Assembly (NCBI GenBank): GCA_013399895.1
Contig: VXBA01001255.1
Coordinates: 3,206,692-3,270,691 of the forward strand
Direction: 5' to 3'
Length of the DNA stretch: 64,000 nucleotides
Origin: Serilophus lunatus
Lineage: Eukaryota; Chordata; Aves; Passeriformes; Eurylaimidae
Shown here: positions 24,325 through 35,500 of the stretch, piece by piece
How positions within the stretch are numbered: position 1 is the stretch's first letter
How the letters are laid out: each line of letters starts with the position of its first letter
Program-made: the position numbers and the translations under genes
Notes under the pieces: generated by a model
What the model saw: the letters and a program-made list of their open reading frames with translations, nothing else
What the model was told of the DNA's origin: nothing
The model's database searches: none

Positions 24325-24484
24325 AAAACATCAGGACTCCAAAAAAGAAGAAGAGAAAAAGAAGCCACACATAAAGAAACCTCTTAATGCATTTATGTTG
24401 TATATGAAGGAAATGAGAGCAAAAGTTGTAGCAGAATGCACATTGAAAGAGAGCGCAGCCATCAACCAAATCCTTGGTCGAAGG
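24325..24484 (+). CDS. TCF7L2: TCF7L2 exon: start of the HMG box
   Basis: The exon completes the Ser codon and reads K-H-Q-D-S, then a Lys/Glu-rich stretch, then the first half of the HMG DNA-binding domain: PHIKKPLNAFMLYMKEMRAK, followed by V-V-A-E-C-T-L-K-E-S-A-A-I-N-Q-I-L-G-R-R. It is 160 nt and ends on a codon boundary at donor GTAGGT (24485). The HMG box binds the minor groove at CTTTGAT-type sites and bends DNA. The P-L-N-A-F-M-L-Y and I-N-Q-I-L-G-R-R motifs are family signatures. This is the most strongly constrained part of the protein. Confidence 0.98.
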
Positions 24485-25105
24485 GTAGGTAACAAGGGAA
24501 GCACAAGCAGGTCCTGAAACTCAGTAGGAAGTAGGATTCACACCTTCTGAAACCCCATGTTTTCCTGCTATTTTGATGATGGATAAGGAAATTACTAAGC
24601 CAAAGGCCTTGGTTTGGTGTCTGTTTTTTTACAGTCACTCCTTACCAGTGGGGTCATTCTGGGGAAGAGGAGGAGTTAATTAATAGCAGTGTTATTTGAG
24701 TGTTATTTCCATGAGCTGTAAATGAAAAAATCTTAAATTTTTATTTTGTCCTAAGATAGGCCTTAAAGTCTGTGGGAAATGAAAAAGCCTTTGAATACAG
24801 CGTCAGTATCAGCACCTGTGAGAGCTAGAAGAGGGGGAGTGCCACTAGGAAAAGGGCAGGGAGACAAAGGAGCTGAGTGAACATAAATGATTAGTTGTGT
24901 CTCAGTCGAGATAACTGGAGTTACAATCTGGAGTAATAAATACGAATGTCGGCATTCCAGATCATCTGTTTTTACCTCTTTTTTATGAAAATCAATTCTA
25001 AATGTATTTGTATATAAAAATAATATCCTTTGTTGTTACCGTGCTTAAAAAAAACCCAACCATTGGTGCTTTTTATTTTGTGTTTCTCTCTTTTCTTCAC
25101 CTCAG
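24485..25105 (+). other. TCF7L2: TCF7L2 intron splitting the HMG box
   Basis: This is a 621-bp intron from GTAGGT to the acceptor cacctcag. The intron position between ...LGRR and WHAL is conserved in the TCF/LEF family. Nothing else was recognised. Confidence 0.9.
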
Positions 25106-25213
25106 TGGCACGCATTATCCAGAGAAGAACAAGCGAAATACTATGAACTAGCAAGAAAGGAGCGACAGCTTCATATGCAGCTGTACCCAGGCTGGTCTGC
25201 ACGGGATAACTAT
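25106..25213 (+). CDS. TCF7L2: TCF7L2 exon: end of the HMG box
   Basis: Thirty-six whole codons read WHALSREEQAKYYELARKER, then Q-L-H-M-Q-L-Y-P-G-W-S-A-R-D-N-Y, which is helix 3 and the C-terminal end of the HMG box. Both borders are phase 0. The donor GTAGGT at 25214 is repeated 12 bases on (TAT-GTAGGT at 25223-25231), giving a possible in-frame four-residue extension V-G-S-Y. Reading through the intron instead gives about 68 extra codons to a TAG near 25415. Confidence 0.98.
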
Positions 25214-28200
25214 GTAGGTTCCTATGTAGGTGGAAATTTTTTTAGTAGTAGAGCTTGTAGAATATGTGACCTGCTGAACTACAACCACACATTGCACACA
25301 AGCACTACTTGGAAACCTGGAACCCAATCTGGTAACGACAGTGGGCTTTCCCCCCTGCAAACTACTGGGGGTAATTCTCAGACCTCCACTTGGAAAAGGC
25401 TTCATGGCTGGGACTAGTAAAGGGTTAGAACTGGGGCATGGCAGTAGAGCTCTGTAAATAAAGTCTTGCTTTCACTTTACCAGCATCTGGAAATGCTGTT
25501 TGGCTTGCTGATCATTTTAAATTTCATTTTTTAAAACAAAATTAAAAATTCCCGTAGTACAGCTACTCTCCTTTCCACCAGAAGAGAGGAATAATTGGTG
25601 TCTTGTGCTTATCTGTGTGAGAGTATAGTGGAAAGTGGAAGAATGACTTATCCTAGCTTCAGAGAAGGACTGGCAGAAACAAAAACATGACTTGTTAGAA
25701 AGTCTTACTCTCAAGTGGGGTTAAATGAATTATTCCACGCTCTGCTGTTGTATATTTTGATTATGTTTTACTTTTTTATGTTCATGTTATCTTTTTTTTT
25801 TTCCTCCACTCCTCATTTTTCAGTAAGTGTATTGGAATTTGTGATCAATTCATGAATTGTTTTTAAGATTGATTCCTCCCTCTGCCTTTTCAGAAGGCCT
25901 GTTCTGTAGCTAAAAGTGGTAGAATTTTTTGTCTGTTAAAAAACATAAGGCCAGTTTTGTAACTGCTTAGTAGTGCTATATAGCTCCTCCCATGAAGGGT
26001 AAGCAGTGCAGATGGTAATAAGTGTTTGCAAGTCTAAGCCCATAAATTCTTGGCAGATTTGTGGATTGATGGGAGCTCTAAACCCTTTTTGATCGGATTA
26101 TAGCAGCATCTTGATTTTTTTTTTTAAATTAAATAAAAATCACCTAAAACTTCAAGGTCTCTAACTCTGGAATAAACTCTGCTCCCTGTGGGTTTGGAGA
26201 CCAACAACTCTTAATATTGATGTCAGTTATGTATAGTGTTACACATTTTGGTTTTGTTGAAGTCTCTCTCTGCCATCCCCATCCTCATCACTGCCTGTTT
26301 TACCATAAATATCCTATTTTGCTGTGTATGGCAATATTTACCTCTGAGAATCTGCACTTTTACATGCATGAGTGGGAAGAAGATAGTTCAGAGTCTACAG
26401 CGAAGCCTGGAGCAGCAGCAGCTCTCTACACTCTTCCACAATTACAGTGGTAGAGAATACACATGCTGACTTATTTAGCAATATGTATTTAAGGACATTG
26501 CTTCAAATTTTGCTGTTTTCTTGATCCCGTTTTCCTTCTGCTGGGCTCAGCCTTGCTCCCTCCTTGGCCATTGCAGGTGTAGCTCTGCTTGCTCTGTTGT
26601 CCTTGTGGGTCCCTTCCAGTTCAGAACATTCTCGATTCTGTGCTCCTCAGAGGAGACCTAGTTAAGCCTGGTGAGGCACAGCTCCTGCTTAACACATTTT
26701 CCTTTTCAGCGCAGTCTGGCCTGAGGCTGTCAGGCTTGAGGTAGTTCCTCAGCACTGTGCAGTATCATCGTCTTGGGTGTTCAAAAGGGAGTGTAGCCTC
26801 AACTGAGGTTTCAGGGATGCTCATTCTGCGCAGTGACTGTGCCACTGACAGATGGGCATGTACAAAGCCTCAGAGTTGAGGACCTTTTACTTTTGTCCTC
26901 ACTGTGTGAGCACTGAGAAACCCTTTCTTCTCAGCTAAAAAGGACAGGATGAGAAAGCCGGTGCTTTCCCAGCGGCTTGATGCTGTACCCCCAAGCGACC
27001 TTCAGGGGGAACCTTCCTGTCTGAGGAGAGCATGGTACCTTGGCATCATCCACAGGATTTATTTATGTCTCCTCTCCCGGTCCATTCAGATCTCTGCAAG
27101 TTCCCCTGCTTCCTCAGCAGTTTGTAGGGTCTTGAGCACATCACTTATCAAGCAGGAGAGCAACTCTGAGCTGCTTGAGGTGGTTAAATTGTTAGGCACT
27201 TCACATCGGGCTCAAAGAAGAGGCCAGGTGTAGCCCAAGTCCTTGGTAACAGGAGCAGCACATTCAGGAAATGCAGTTTTCAGCCTGCACTTAAATAAGA
27301 GAAGAGGATTCAGGGAATCCCTCGTGGCTTGTTGGTGTCACAAGGTACATTTGTTCTTTCTGAGATCTAATACAAGATATTAAGTGGTGCTGAATGTTGG
27401 ACTCAGAAGTATGTAAGGATCTACCAACCTCCGCCAACACTTGTCTAGAAAATTAGTACCAAAGAACTCTGCAGTCCTGTCAAAACCCATGTTGGTTTGG
27501 CTCTGCCGAGGGAGCTGCCAAAATGGTTAGCAAGTATTTACATCTGTATTTACTTGCATCCTAAAAATTCATATAGTATAATAACAAAAAAGTGTTAAAG
27601 TCTGCTCAAGTCTCAGGAGGACAATCTGTGGCAAAGGCAAAACGGTGTCTTCTGCAGAGTACTTGAAAAACTGCTACCATAGTTCTTTTTGTAAGTCCAT
27701 ATATTAATTTAGCTACATAGTCAAATATCTTTTTGTAGCACAGAAATTGAACAAGCAAGCCAGGCGATCCTTCTCCCTGTTTCCTTTGAAAAGGATATAA
27801 AAGAAGTTAGTGGGACCTCTTTCAGTTCTTTGTTAGGAACAGTTTTCAAAGCTTGTGTTGAAAAAGAAGCAGAAATTCCTAGTCCCTGGCTTACATTCCT
27901 GTATATCAGCTGTTATAACGGATTGCTCCCTGAAGGCATTACAGTACTTTAATGCCTGGCTTGAGGAGGTCATGAAGGGCAGATGGCTTCTCACCTCTGG
28001 TCTGGCTGGCCCTTGTGGGAAGAAGTTACAAGGTCTCAAATTGAAATAGCCCTTGAATTCCCAAATGCTCTGCAGAAATTAAGTGAATTCACCACAGATG
28101 CAGTCTGTTAATTATGGAAGTTTCCTCCCCGAGATTAAATAAAAATCAGGTTTATGATGCCGAGGCAGTTGTCTGGTTTTGGTTACATTGTTGAAAGCTG

Positions 28201-30013
28201 GAGAAAATTCACTGACTTTCACAGAGTTACTGCCAATCTAGATGAATATAGATGGAGCAGAGTCTGAGCTTCTTGTATCTGTATGTGATACATGGATTTC
28301 AAGATACCATGTTTTCCCCTCTTCTATTCTAAAGGAGCTTTAAGAGCAATATTTGTCAGTCTCATCTGCCTGTCACATTAGACTGATGGCTGTCATAGCA
28401 ATTGACAACTTTCCATATCCCGAAAAATTACCTCAGAGATGTCAGAGACGATTTGTCAGCAGCATCCAAGCTACAGGAAGGATTATGTGCATGTTGATCA
28501 AGATTCCTTTAAAATGGATGGTACACACAGCTTTTTTTCCATCTCCTGAAGGATCTTAAACCTGGAGCAGCCTGGACAGCAGGATAGGAGTTTACAGCCC
28601 TGAGAAAACAAACATGAATGCGTATGGAAGCCCTGTGCCACAAGGCCAGCTTTGGAGAGGAAAAACAGGGCAACAACAAATCAATATCCTGCATTCTTCT
28701 TGGGGGAATTTTTTTACTAATATGTTCCAGGAAGCCTAGCGTAGTGAGTGCCCCAAATATTATAGTGGATGTGGCACACTGAAGTCTATCTTAATTGTAG
28801 CTGAGAGCCAGACCTTCTGAGAACCTCCCACCACGTGGGAGAACCTCTTGGCTTTCCCACAGATACATCTACCCCTGTGAGACTCCTTCTTCAGACATGT
28901 GTTTGTTGTCCCCTGACCACAAGGGTTTGCTGCTCTAGGATCTTGTCACCAACTTTTCTTACTACCATGTCTTCAAAAGTCGAGATCCCTTGTGTTGTTC
29001 ACAGTTGGCATTGCTGGCCCAAAAATCATTGCTTTTAGCATCTGGGGAGCTGTGAAAATGAAGTTATCCTGTTGCCTACACTGGCCTTGTACTGCTTTGC
29101 AAACCCTGTACCTCAGTGTTGGAAGAGTTTTCTTGGAAAAAATAGTTTTTCTCTTTTGAACTATGCTTCTTACTTTGTAATTTTCCTATTGGAAAGCAAT
29201 CGCTGGGCTTCCACAGAAGTTGGCTCCCAGTTGTCCTCTCCCACACTGTTGGAGGGAAACTGAGAAAGGGGTTTTCTCCCTGCAGTCAAAAACTGTAGCA
29301 AATTGCATCATCTTGTGGTACAGTGTTTGGGAAAAGGACACAGTTTAGCAAAATATTACTGGGTATTTTCCTTGTGATAGAGCAAAATGTGGGAAGGTTC
29401 TTGGCTATGTCTGGATTTTTTTTATTGTTATGGCTTTGCTTTCTAGGTTGTCAGTGCCTTTAAAAACCTGCAGTTTAGGATTTTCTCATTTCCATGGCTT
29501 CCTTATCTGCTTTAATGGTTGGATTTTTGTTCTGAGGAATTCTGGGGGCTTAATCTGACACCACTCATGCACACTCCTCTCTTCAGTCTCCCTCTTTTCC
29601 CCTCCCTGCCTCACCAAAACATGGCCACAAATGGTTTCTGAAACCTGCAGTTGCAGGAGCGTACACATGTCAAATGTTTTTGTCTTCCTTATAATCTTGG
29701 CTCAAAAGTCGCATCTTTCAAGTCGTCCTGCCCTCTCCCCAGCTGCTTGGAGGGTGTTAGCATTGGCAGGGCTGCAGTGAGGCTGTCCAGAAGGTCACAG
29801 GGTAGGCAGGCAGAGCCAATCCCAGGATGCAGCATCTCCTTGGGGCCCCTCAAACTTCCCTGCACTGAGAGTGAGCAGTGCCACACTTCAGTGTCCTCCC
29901 TGGGGAGCTTCCTGCACCAGCCGCAGCCTCATTGCTCAGTGCCGGTGCTGTCTTTCAAGGACACTTGCTCTGGGCTTTTTTTAATCTTTCTCCTTTGTGC
30001 ATATTTTCCTTAG
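25214..30013 (+). other. TCF7L2: TCF7L2 intron, 4.8 kb
   Basis: No exon or transposon family was recognised in this intron between the HMG box and the basic tail. Homopolymer T/A runs occur near 25793 and 26116. Open frames at 26217-26469, 26949-27233 and 29651-30013 have no recognisable protein content. Confidence 0.8.
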
Positions 30014-30062
30014 GGAAAGAAGAAGAAGAGGAAAAGGGATAAGCAGCCAGGAGAGACCAATG
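30014..30062 (+). CDS. TCF7L2: TCF7L2 exon: basic nuclear localisation tail
   Basis: This 49-nt exon reads GKKKKRKRDKQPGETN plus one carried base, with donor GTAAGT at 30063. The KKKKRKRDK run is the nuclear localisation and DNA-contacting basic tail that follows the HMG box in TCF/LEF proteins. The one-base carry matches both the optional next exon and the two C-clamp exons, which is what makes the downstream cassette choices frame-compatible. Confidence 0.97.
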
Positions 30063-30616
30063 GTAAGTAAAAATAAGTCTGAATCTCTTGCTTAGTGGAA
30101 GTGTGGCAATCCTGGTGTGACCCTTCTAGTTACGGGGAGGTGGGTACAGGTCTCCCGGCCTCAGGGGAGCCAGTCCCTAAACTAGACAGCTTTTTTTTTT
30201 TTTTAATGCACTCTAATTATTTACGTGTTACTGCCCTTCTGAAACTAGTAACCCAAGCCATTGCATGTGAGAGCCTCGTGTGACATTAGCTGAATTTGTA
30301 CGTAGTAGTTGCCAAGCCTTTAACTGCAGAGCCGTAGTTGTAATGCCTATGCCATCGTTTATAAAGTTGTCCGCTTATTTTGTGCATCTGTGTGCGTGTG
30401 TGTGTGTGTGTGTGAGTGTTTGGTATTAATTTGGGCTGTACCTGTATGTTCTGATGCATGCCTTACAGTGGTAAATCGCACCCATTTTAAATTAAGGAGG
30501 TTTGCCGTTCTATATAGGAAATTAGAAATACTGCATAGGCAATCTCATAGTCAATTTTGAAGAAGCCCTAACTTAGTTTTTTTGAAGCCTTTGTATAATT
30601 TGTTCTTTTTTTTCAG
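30063..30616 (+). other. TCF7L2: TCF7L2 intron with TG repeat
   Basis: This is a 554-bp intron. A TG-rich microsatellite lies at 30389-30419. TG runs next to introns of optional exons can bind splicing factors such as CELF or TDP-43, and the following exon is an optional one. Confidence 0.8.
30389..30419 (+). repeat. (TG)n microsatellite
   Basis: This is a nearly pure TG dinucleotide run, interrupted by a C and an A, located 200 bp upstream of the optional 51-nt exon. Confidence 0.9.
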
Positions 30617-30667
30617 AACACAGCGAATGTTTCCTAAATCCTTGCCTTTCACTTCCTCCGATTACAG
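30617..30667 (+). CDS. TCF7L2: TCF7L2 optional 51-nt exon
   Basis: Seventeen codons read E-H-S-E-C-F-L-N-P-C-L-S-L-P-P-I-T, with one base carried in and one carried out, so the exon can be included or skipped without changing frame. Acceptor ttttttcag, donor GTGCTA at 30668, which is weaker than the other donors and fits optional use. It corresponds to the alternative exon between the basic tail and the C-clamp in mammalian TCF7L2. Confidence 0.95.
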
Positions 30668-31820
30668 GTGCTAACGTCATTTTGAGTCATTTAAAATAGT
30701 TTATAAACTGCTTCTTAATTTTTTTTTCCTGCCATTATAGTTTTTAACATTAAACACTTGTGACATTAAGAAAAAAATACCATCCACACGTTTTGATAGT
30801 ATTTATTATCTATATATCTTTATATCTATTATGTTTGATAGTATTTTTTAATTTTGTTTTTGTAACAATTGCTATTAAAACAGTAATACAGTAAAAATAA
30901 CGCAAGAGTTGTACTAACTGTGCAAATTGAATATGCAGTATTTCTTTAAAGAGACTGATAAAGAATGGAAGCAAGTCAGCAATGAACCTCCTTAATCTAA
31001 TGGCATTTTTCGTGGCTCCCACTAAGTCTTTTCACATTAGCATGCATACGCATTTTTTTTTATTATTATTTTAGTTTTGGATTTTTTTTCCCTTTCTGCT
31101 CAAGCCTATTCATTGCAATTCACTAGCTGTATTAACTCAGCACCTTGCCATGCTTTACGTTTTATTTTCTGGCTGATACTAACATACTCATTCCGCAATC
31201 TGCTTATTCTCATCCATTCTTTTAAATACAAATTAATAAAAACAGATTAAATTGAATGTTATTCCAAAAGCTGCATTATCCCAGGAGATATGATTTCCTT
31301 TTTTTTTTCCTTTCTTTTTTTTTTCTCTTATTTTGTGTCTGAGTTGAAGAAAAAAGCATGTTCAGGATCTAACTTCCATACTCAGCTTCTTTTCTTCCTT
31401 TTTTCCCCCACCTCTTAAAAAAAAAAAAAAAGAGAATAAAAAACTCAGCCCAAATAAATCTTGCCTGAAACATCCTGCTAGACCAGCCACAATGACATTC
31501 CTCTACCTGCTCTCTTAAAAGGGAAAGAAACAGTCCTTTATAAAGGGATACTGCAGCTTTAATTGCAACAGCTAATCTCAAGAGTTGAATAAAAATGTGA
31601 TTATCACTTCTTTTTTTAAACTTTAAATCAAAAGTCAATATTTGCAATTAATAACGAGGACATTGATTTTTATTCCCTTTTTTATTTTTATTTTTTCCTT
31701 ATTTTTATCTTTCTCTTTTTTTCTCTCCCCTTTTCTTTCTTCCTCTCTCTCTCTCCCCTCCTCTCCCCTTTTCTTTTTTCCTCTCTCCCTTTTCTGCTCG
31801 CTTTTCTTGAACTCATTCAG
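30668..31820 (+). other. TCF7L2: TCF7L2 intron
   Basis: This 1.15-kb AT-rich intron contains homopolymer T and A runs (31296-31323, 31419-31432) and a CT-rich polypyrimidine stretch at 31668-31800 just before the acceptor. The segment 31100-31270 is complex, AT-rich sequence with TTAATAAA/TTAATT-type motifs and may be conserved. Confidence 0.8.
31668..31800 (+). repeat. CT-rich low-complexity tract before the first C-clamp exon
   Basis: Over 130 bases are almost entirely C and T, with tandem TCTCTC and TTTTTC units. The tract ends about 20 bp before the acceptor of the 31821 exon. It is an extended polypyrimidine tract and plausible PTB-binding platform at the first of two mutually exclusive exons. 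Confidence 0.8.
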
Positions 31821-31893
31821 ACCTGAGCGCTCCTAAGAAATGCCGAGCGCGCTTTGGCCTTGATCAACAGAATAACTGGTGCGGCCCCTGCAG
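31821..31893 (+). CDS. TCF7L2: TCF7L2 mutually exclusive C-clamp exon A
   Basis: Seventy-three nt read D-L-S-A-P-K-K then CRARFGLDQQNNWCGPC, ending in a split Arg codon (donor GTGTGT at 31894). This is three of the four cysteines of the C-clamp, a small zinc-binding module that recognises GC-rich helper sites beside the HMG target. The fourth cysteine is in the last exon (RRKKKC). Joining the last exon at 37366 gives the long 'E-tail' isoform. The exon is paralogous in structure and length to the one at 32454. Confidence 0.97.
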
Positions 31894-32453
31894 GTGTGTA
31901 TAGTTTTCCCAGACTCGCTATGGCTGATTTGCAGCTGGTTTATTTGGTACTTTCCCCTTTTTTTTCCTGCCTTGTTGCTTTGTAGCTCTGTGTTGTGATC
32001 TAGAAGACACAAGGGAGTGGGACACTGCCATCAGTTATCGTCTCTCTGAAAGGGTTTTGCTTTTTTTTTTCTTTGTTGGTTGTTTGTTTTTTTTGCCTTC
32101 CTCTTTGCTGCTGCTAGCCAAAAACCCACTGTAAAACAGCATCAACCTTAAGCCCATCTGATACGTGGCTCAACCACACTCCTGCCTTCCAAGCCTCCAC
32201 CCAAGGAAAGTCTCTCCCAAAGCTCTTGAGAACACGGCATTGAGTGCGGTACCAACACCAGGCGATTTTTTTTGGTGTTCCTTTGGCTCATTGTGAAAGT
32301 CCTGTTTCCTTTCCTGCCCTTGGTATGAGGGGAGATTACCAAATAAAACGGAGGTGATTGAAAGCTAAATGTAGCTGTAGCTAAGATGACGCAGACCAAA
32401 TGAGCTCTATCCACCATTGTGTTGTATTTTTTGTGTTTACCTTATGCTAACAG
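31894..32453 (+). other. TCF7L2: TCF7L2 intron between the two C-clamp exons
   Basis: This is a 560-bp intron with T-rich runs near 32060-32095 and acceptor tgctaacag. Nothing coding was recognised. Confidence 0.85.
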
Positions 32454-32526
32454 ATGCAAATACTCCAAAGAAGTGTCGGGCATTGTTCGGGCTTGACCGA
32501 CAGAGTTTATGGTGCAAACCATGCAG
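32454..32526 (+). CDS. TCF7L2: TCF7L2 mutually exclusive C-clamp exon B
   Basis: Also exactly 73 nt, it reads D-A-N-T-P-K-K then CRALFGLDRQSLWCKPC and a split Arg codon (donor GTATAA at 32527, a weak site). The Cys spacing (C-x12-C-x2-C) equals exon A, with different intervening residues. Including both exons shifts frame and hits TGA within exon B, so at most one can be used productively. The pair looks like an ancient exon duplication shared with other TCF genes. Confidence 0.96.
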
Positions 32527-35500
32527 GTATAATACTACGCATTAGGCCTTTGGGGAAATAAAAGCAATCTGTCCTCTTAGTGCATTTGTGTGATTTTATT
32601 TTTTAATCTTTTTTTTCCCCACTCCCCACCTTTCTCTTTCCCACAGCATCAATTGCTAATAATCTTTGATCTTTGGAATTTCTTGCTAATTTAATGCCAT
32701 TTTCTCTCTTTCTTTACCAATAACCTCTCCCTGGTGGTAGAACTGGGAACAAGAACACTCTAAAGTCCTTTAAGCTAGCAATTATTTGGCTTTTTTTTTG
32801 TTATTTTTTCCAGATTGCCAGCAATATAATGTTTAGCTGGACATTTATATTTTGTCTTTTTTTGGGGCGCTATGTCCACTGCCTTCAAAGGCTTTTTAAA
32901 AAGGTTCTGCGATCTGCAGCACTAGTGCTTTTCTCATGATTAGAGATGTAAATGCCAATGTTTACAGCTTATATTGTATTGATTTTTTTTGGTATTATCT
33001 GCAAAATTAAATAGCTACCTGCAGGCTTCTGTGCCTCAGTAGGGTTTATGTAGGTAATAGTTTTTAAAATTATCTGATGGGGATTTTTTTCTGATTCCAA
33101 AAGTACATTTTTTTCCTGAATTTTATCCCAGCAAGTGAGCTGTAAACGTCTGAGCTCTAAACGAAACTAATTACAACTTTAGTAATACAATTTCCAGCAT
33201 TAAAAGGAGATGAAAGACATCAGAGAGGCCAAATTTCGGCAGCCCATGTTCTACTGGAGTTTAATTCCATGTGTGACTCAGTATGTACTTCTTTCTTGGT
33301 GGAGGGATACCAAGTAGTTCTTTTCTCATTCCTTTTTCCTTATATGATCGCATTTCGTTAAATTTGTTGTTTCTTTATTCTGATACAAGCAGTCTTTGAA
33401 TTTGGAATATTATGATGGTAGGTATTACAACCCAAACCACACTTTGTGTGTAGTGATTCCTCTCCCACATTTTCCCCTCTTACTCATTCCGGTCCCATGT
33501 GCTCCATCTCATTTAGAATGTAGATCAGATGTCCATCGTATTTTGTGTATGCACGCAGTCTTGTTTGTGCTTAGTGACGAGGAAAACATGGATCAAGGGT
33601 GGTGGTGTGTGTCAATATACCAGATAAGGCACCAGAAATGTCTTCAACAGGTTGCATATTGTCCCATTTGAGACATGCTAGTACAGGGTGTTGGGCTCTT
33701 AGATATCAGTATTACTACGTATGTTAAACAAGCTTGGAAAGCAGCAGTTTCTTAGAAGTTAAGGAGAGTTCAGACCAGGAGAGCTGGATATCTACTTCAG
33801 TCTGTCAGGAGGCTTGATTCTCATTCTAGCTAAAGACTCTAATGCTGTGTTTAGTTAGGCTCTATCCTGTGGTTAGTTCTCTGCACACTATCAGCAGATA
33901 CTTGTGTAGTCTAGAGACAGAATATTTGAAGCATGTCAGGCTCTGTGTAGCAAGTACCAGAACTGGGGGCACATCATGTTTATGTTGTTTTATCTTTCCC
34001 TGGCTGCTTAAGTAAACAACATACTTTTAGAACTACACTTTATCAGCAAGGGAACTTTTTATTTGGTCTGTACAGTGCTTAGGTTACATGTGAAGCATAA
34101 ACCCTCTCTTGACTTACAACAGATTTTGGTCAGAAGTCTTTGCAAGGCATCAGAGACAAACTTCAGTGGTGTAGCTGGTAGCTTTAAACTTACTGATACA
34201 GAATCAGCTGCTTTTCTTTTTGGTTTTCTTTTTTTTTTTAATGCATGGAGACACTTTATCACTAGGTATTAGAGCATTTCCTAGTTCTCATCCTAACCAT
34301 CATAACATTGCATTTGCTAGCATGGTAGTGTTTTGTAGTGCATCTTAAGTAGGTGCTAAAGATGTGCAGTTTGCTACTGTGATAAAAACTGAGACATCTT
34401 TGCTCACAGCAACTGAATAAACCCTTGTCATCCTCTGTGGCTTTAACTCGTGGCAACTGCAGCATCCTGCTGCTGTCCTAGGGGTAGTTTCAAGAGCAGC
34501 ATGAGCAGGATTAGGTCTGTTGGTGCTTGCCAGACTGATATAGCAGTTGATGCTTTCAGAGTGATGCAGAAGTAAATAATCCTCACTCATGTTTCTGAGG
34601 GGGCATACGTAGGATTTTTGTTCCTGCTTTTAGGAGAGCAAAACTAAGGTGCACGTAGTTCCTCAGATTTTTATTTATTCTCCTTCGCCAGAGTTGCCTG
34701 GTGTTGTTCACGTGTGGTAAAATTAGGCTTGCATGGTTCGGGGGTTTGCCATGTGTGCCTTCTGTCCCACCTAACCCTGACAAGTAATGCTGGTGGAATT
34801 GATACAGACTGGAGAAATGTTTCACCCCTTGAGCCATCATAATTTTAGTAAATGGCTTTTCAGACGAAAAGCGGCCACACAATTAAGGCGTTTAATATAC
34901 AACAGAAGCAGAGGAAACAATCTGCTCCCTTAGTACTAGTCAAAAGAAAATTACTTCAGGTAGCAGAAGCAGAGCAATGGGTTTAGTTTAGTTTTAAAAA
35001 AGTTGTTCACTCTGCAGTCTGAAAAGTCAGGTAGTCCTGGTGTAAGGCTGTTTTGCCATGGGAGCTCGCTCTTCCAGGCCAGAGAATTTAAATAATATTT
35101 GGAAGTACTGGCATACTAGATTCAAACTGCCTCCAGTTAAATAATTAACTGCCTTACAGGTTCAGGGCAATCCATTTGAATGACTTCTGGACCCCCATCA
35201 ATGAAGGAGGCAGGCAGAGCTTGAGTGTCTGCTTGCACATATGTTTAATTTGGCCTGCAGTCTCCAGACTCTAAGAATGCACTTTTCCACAAGCTTAACT
35301 GTTCTGCTTTACCACTGGAGCTGTACAGAAGGGCCAAATACGAAATATGGCCCCAGTAGCACTGCACAGTTGGAGCTAGAAAGTGGTGTGGGAGGAGAGG
35401 GGAGAGGGATCAAAAGAACTGTCCTTAGCTGACAGCCAGACTACCCATGTTGTTGATGGTAGAAGAATTAACAGGTTCTGTTTTGAGCCCACCAAATTTT

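Noticed and set aside
25214..25417. Retained-intron extension of the HMG-box exon (about 68 codons)
   Set aside because: The frame happens to stay open to a TAG near 25415, but a strong donor ends the exon and the peptide has no family features. Kept only as a remark on that exon.
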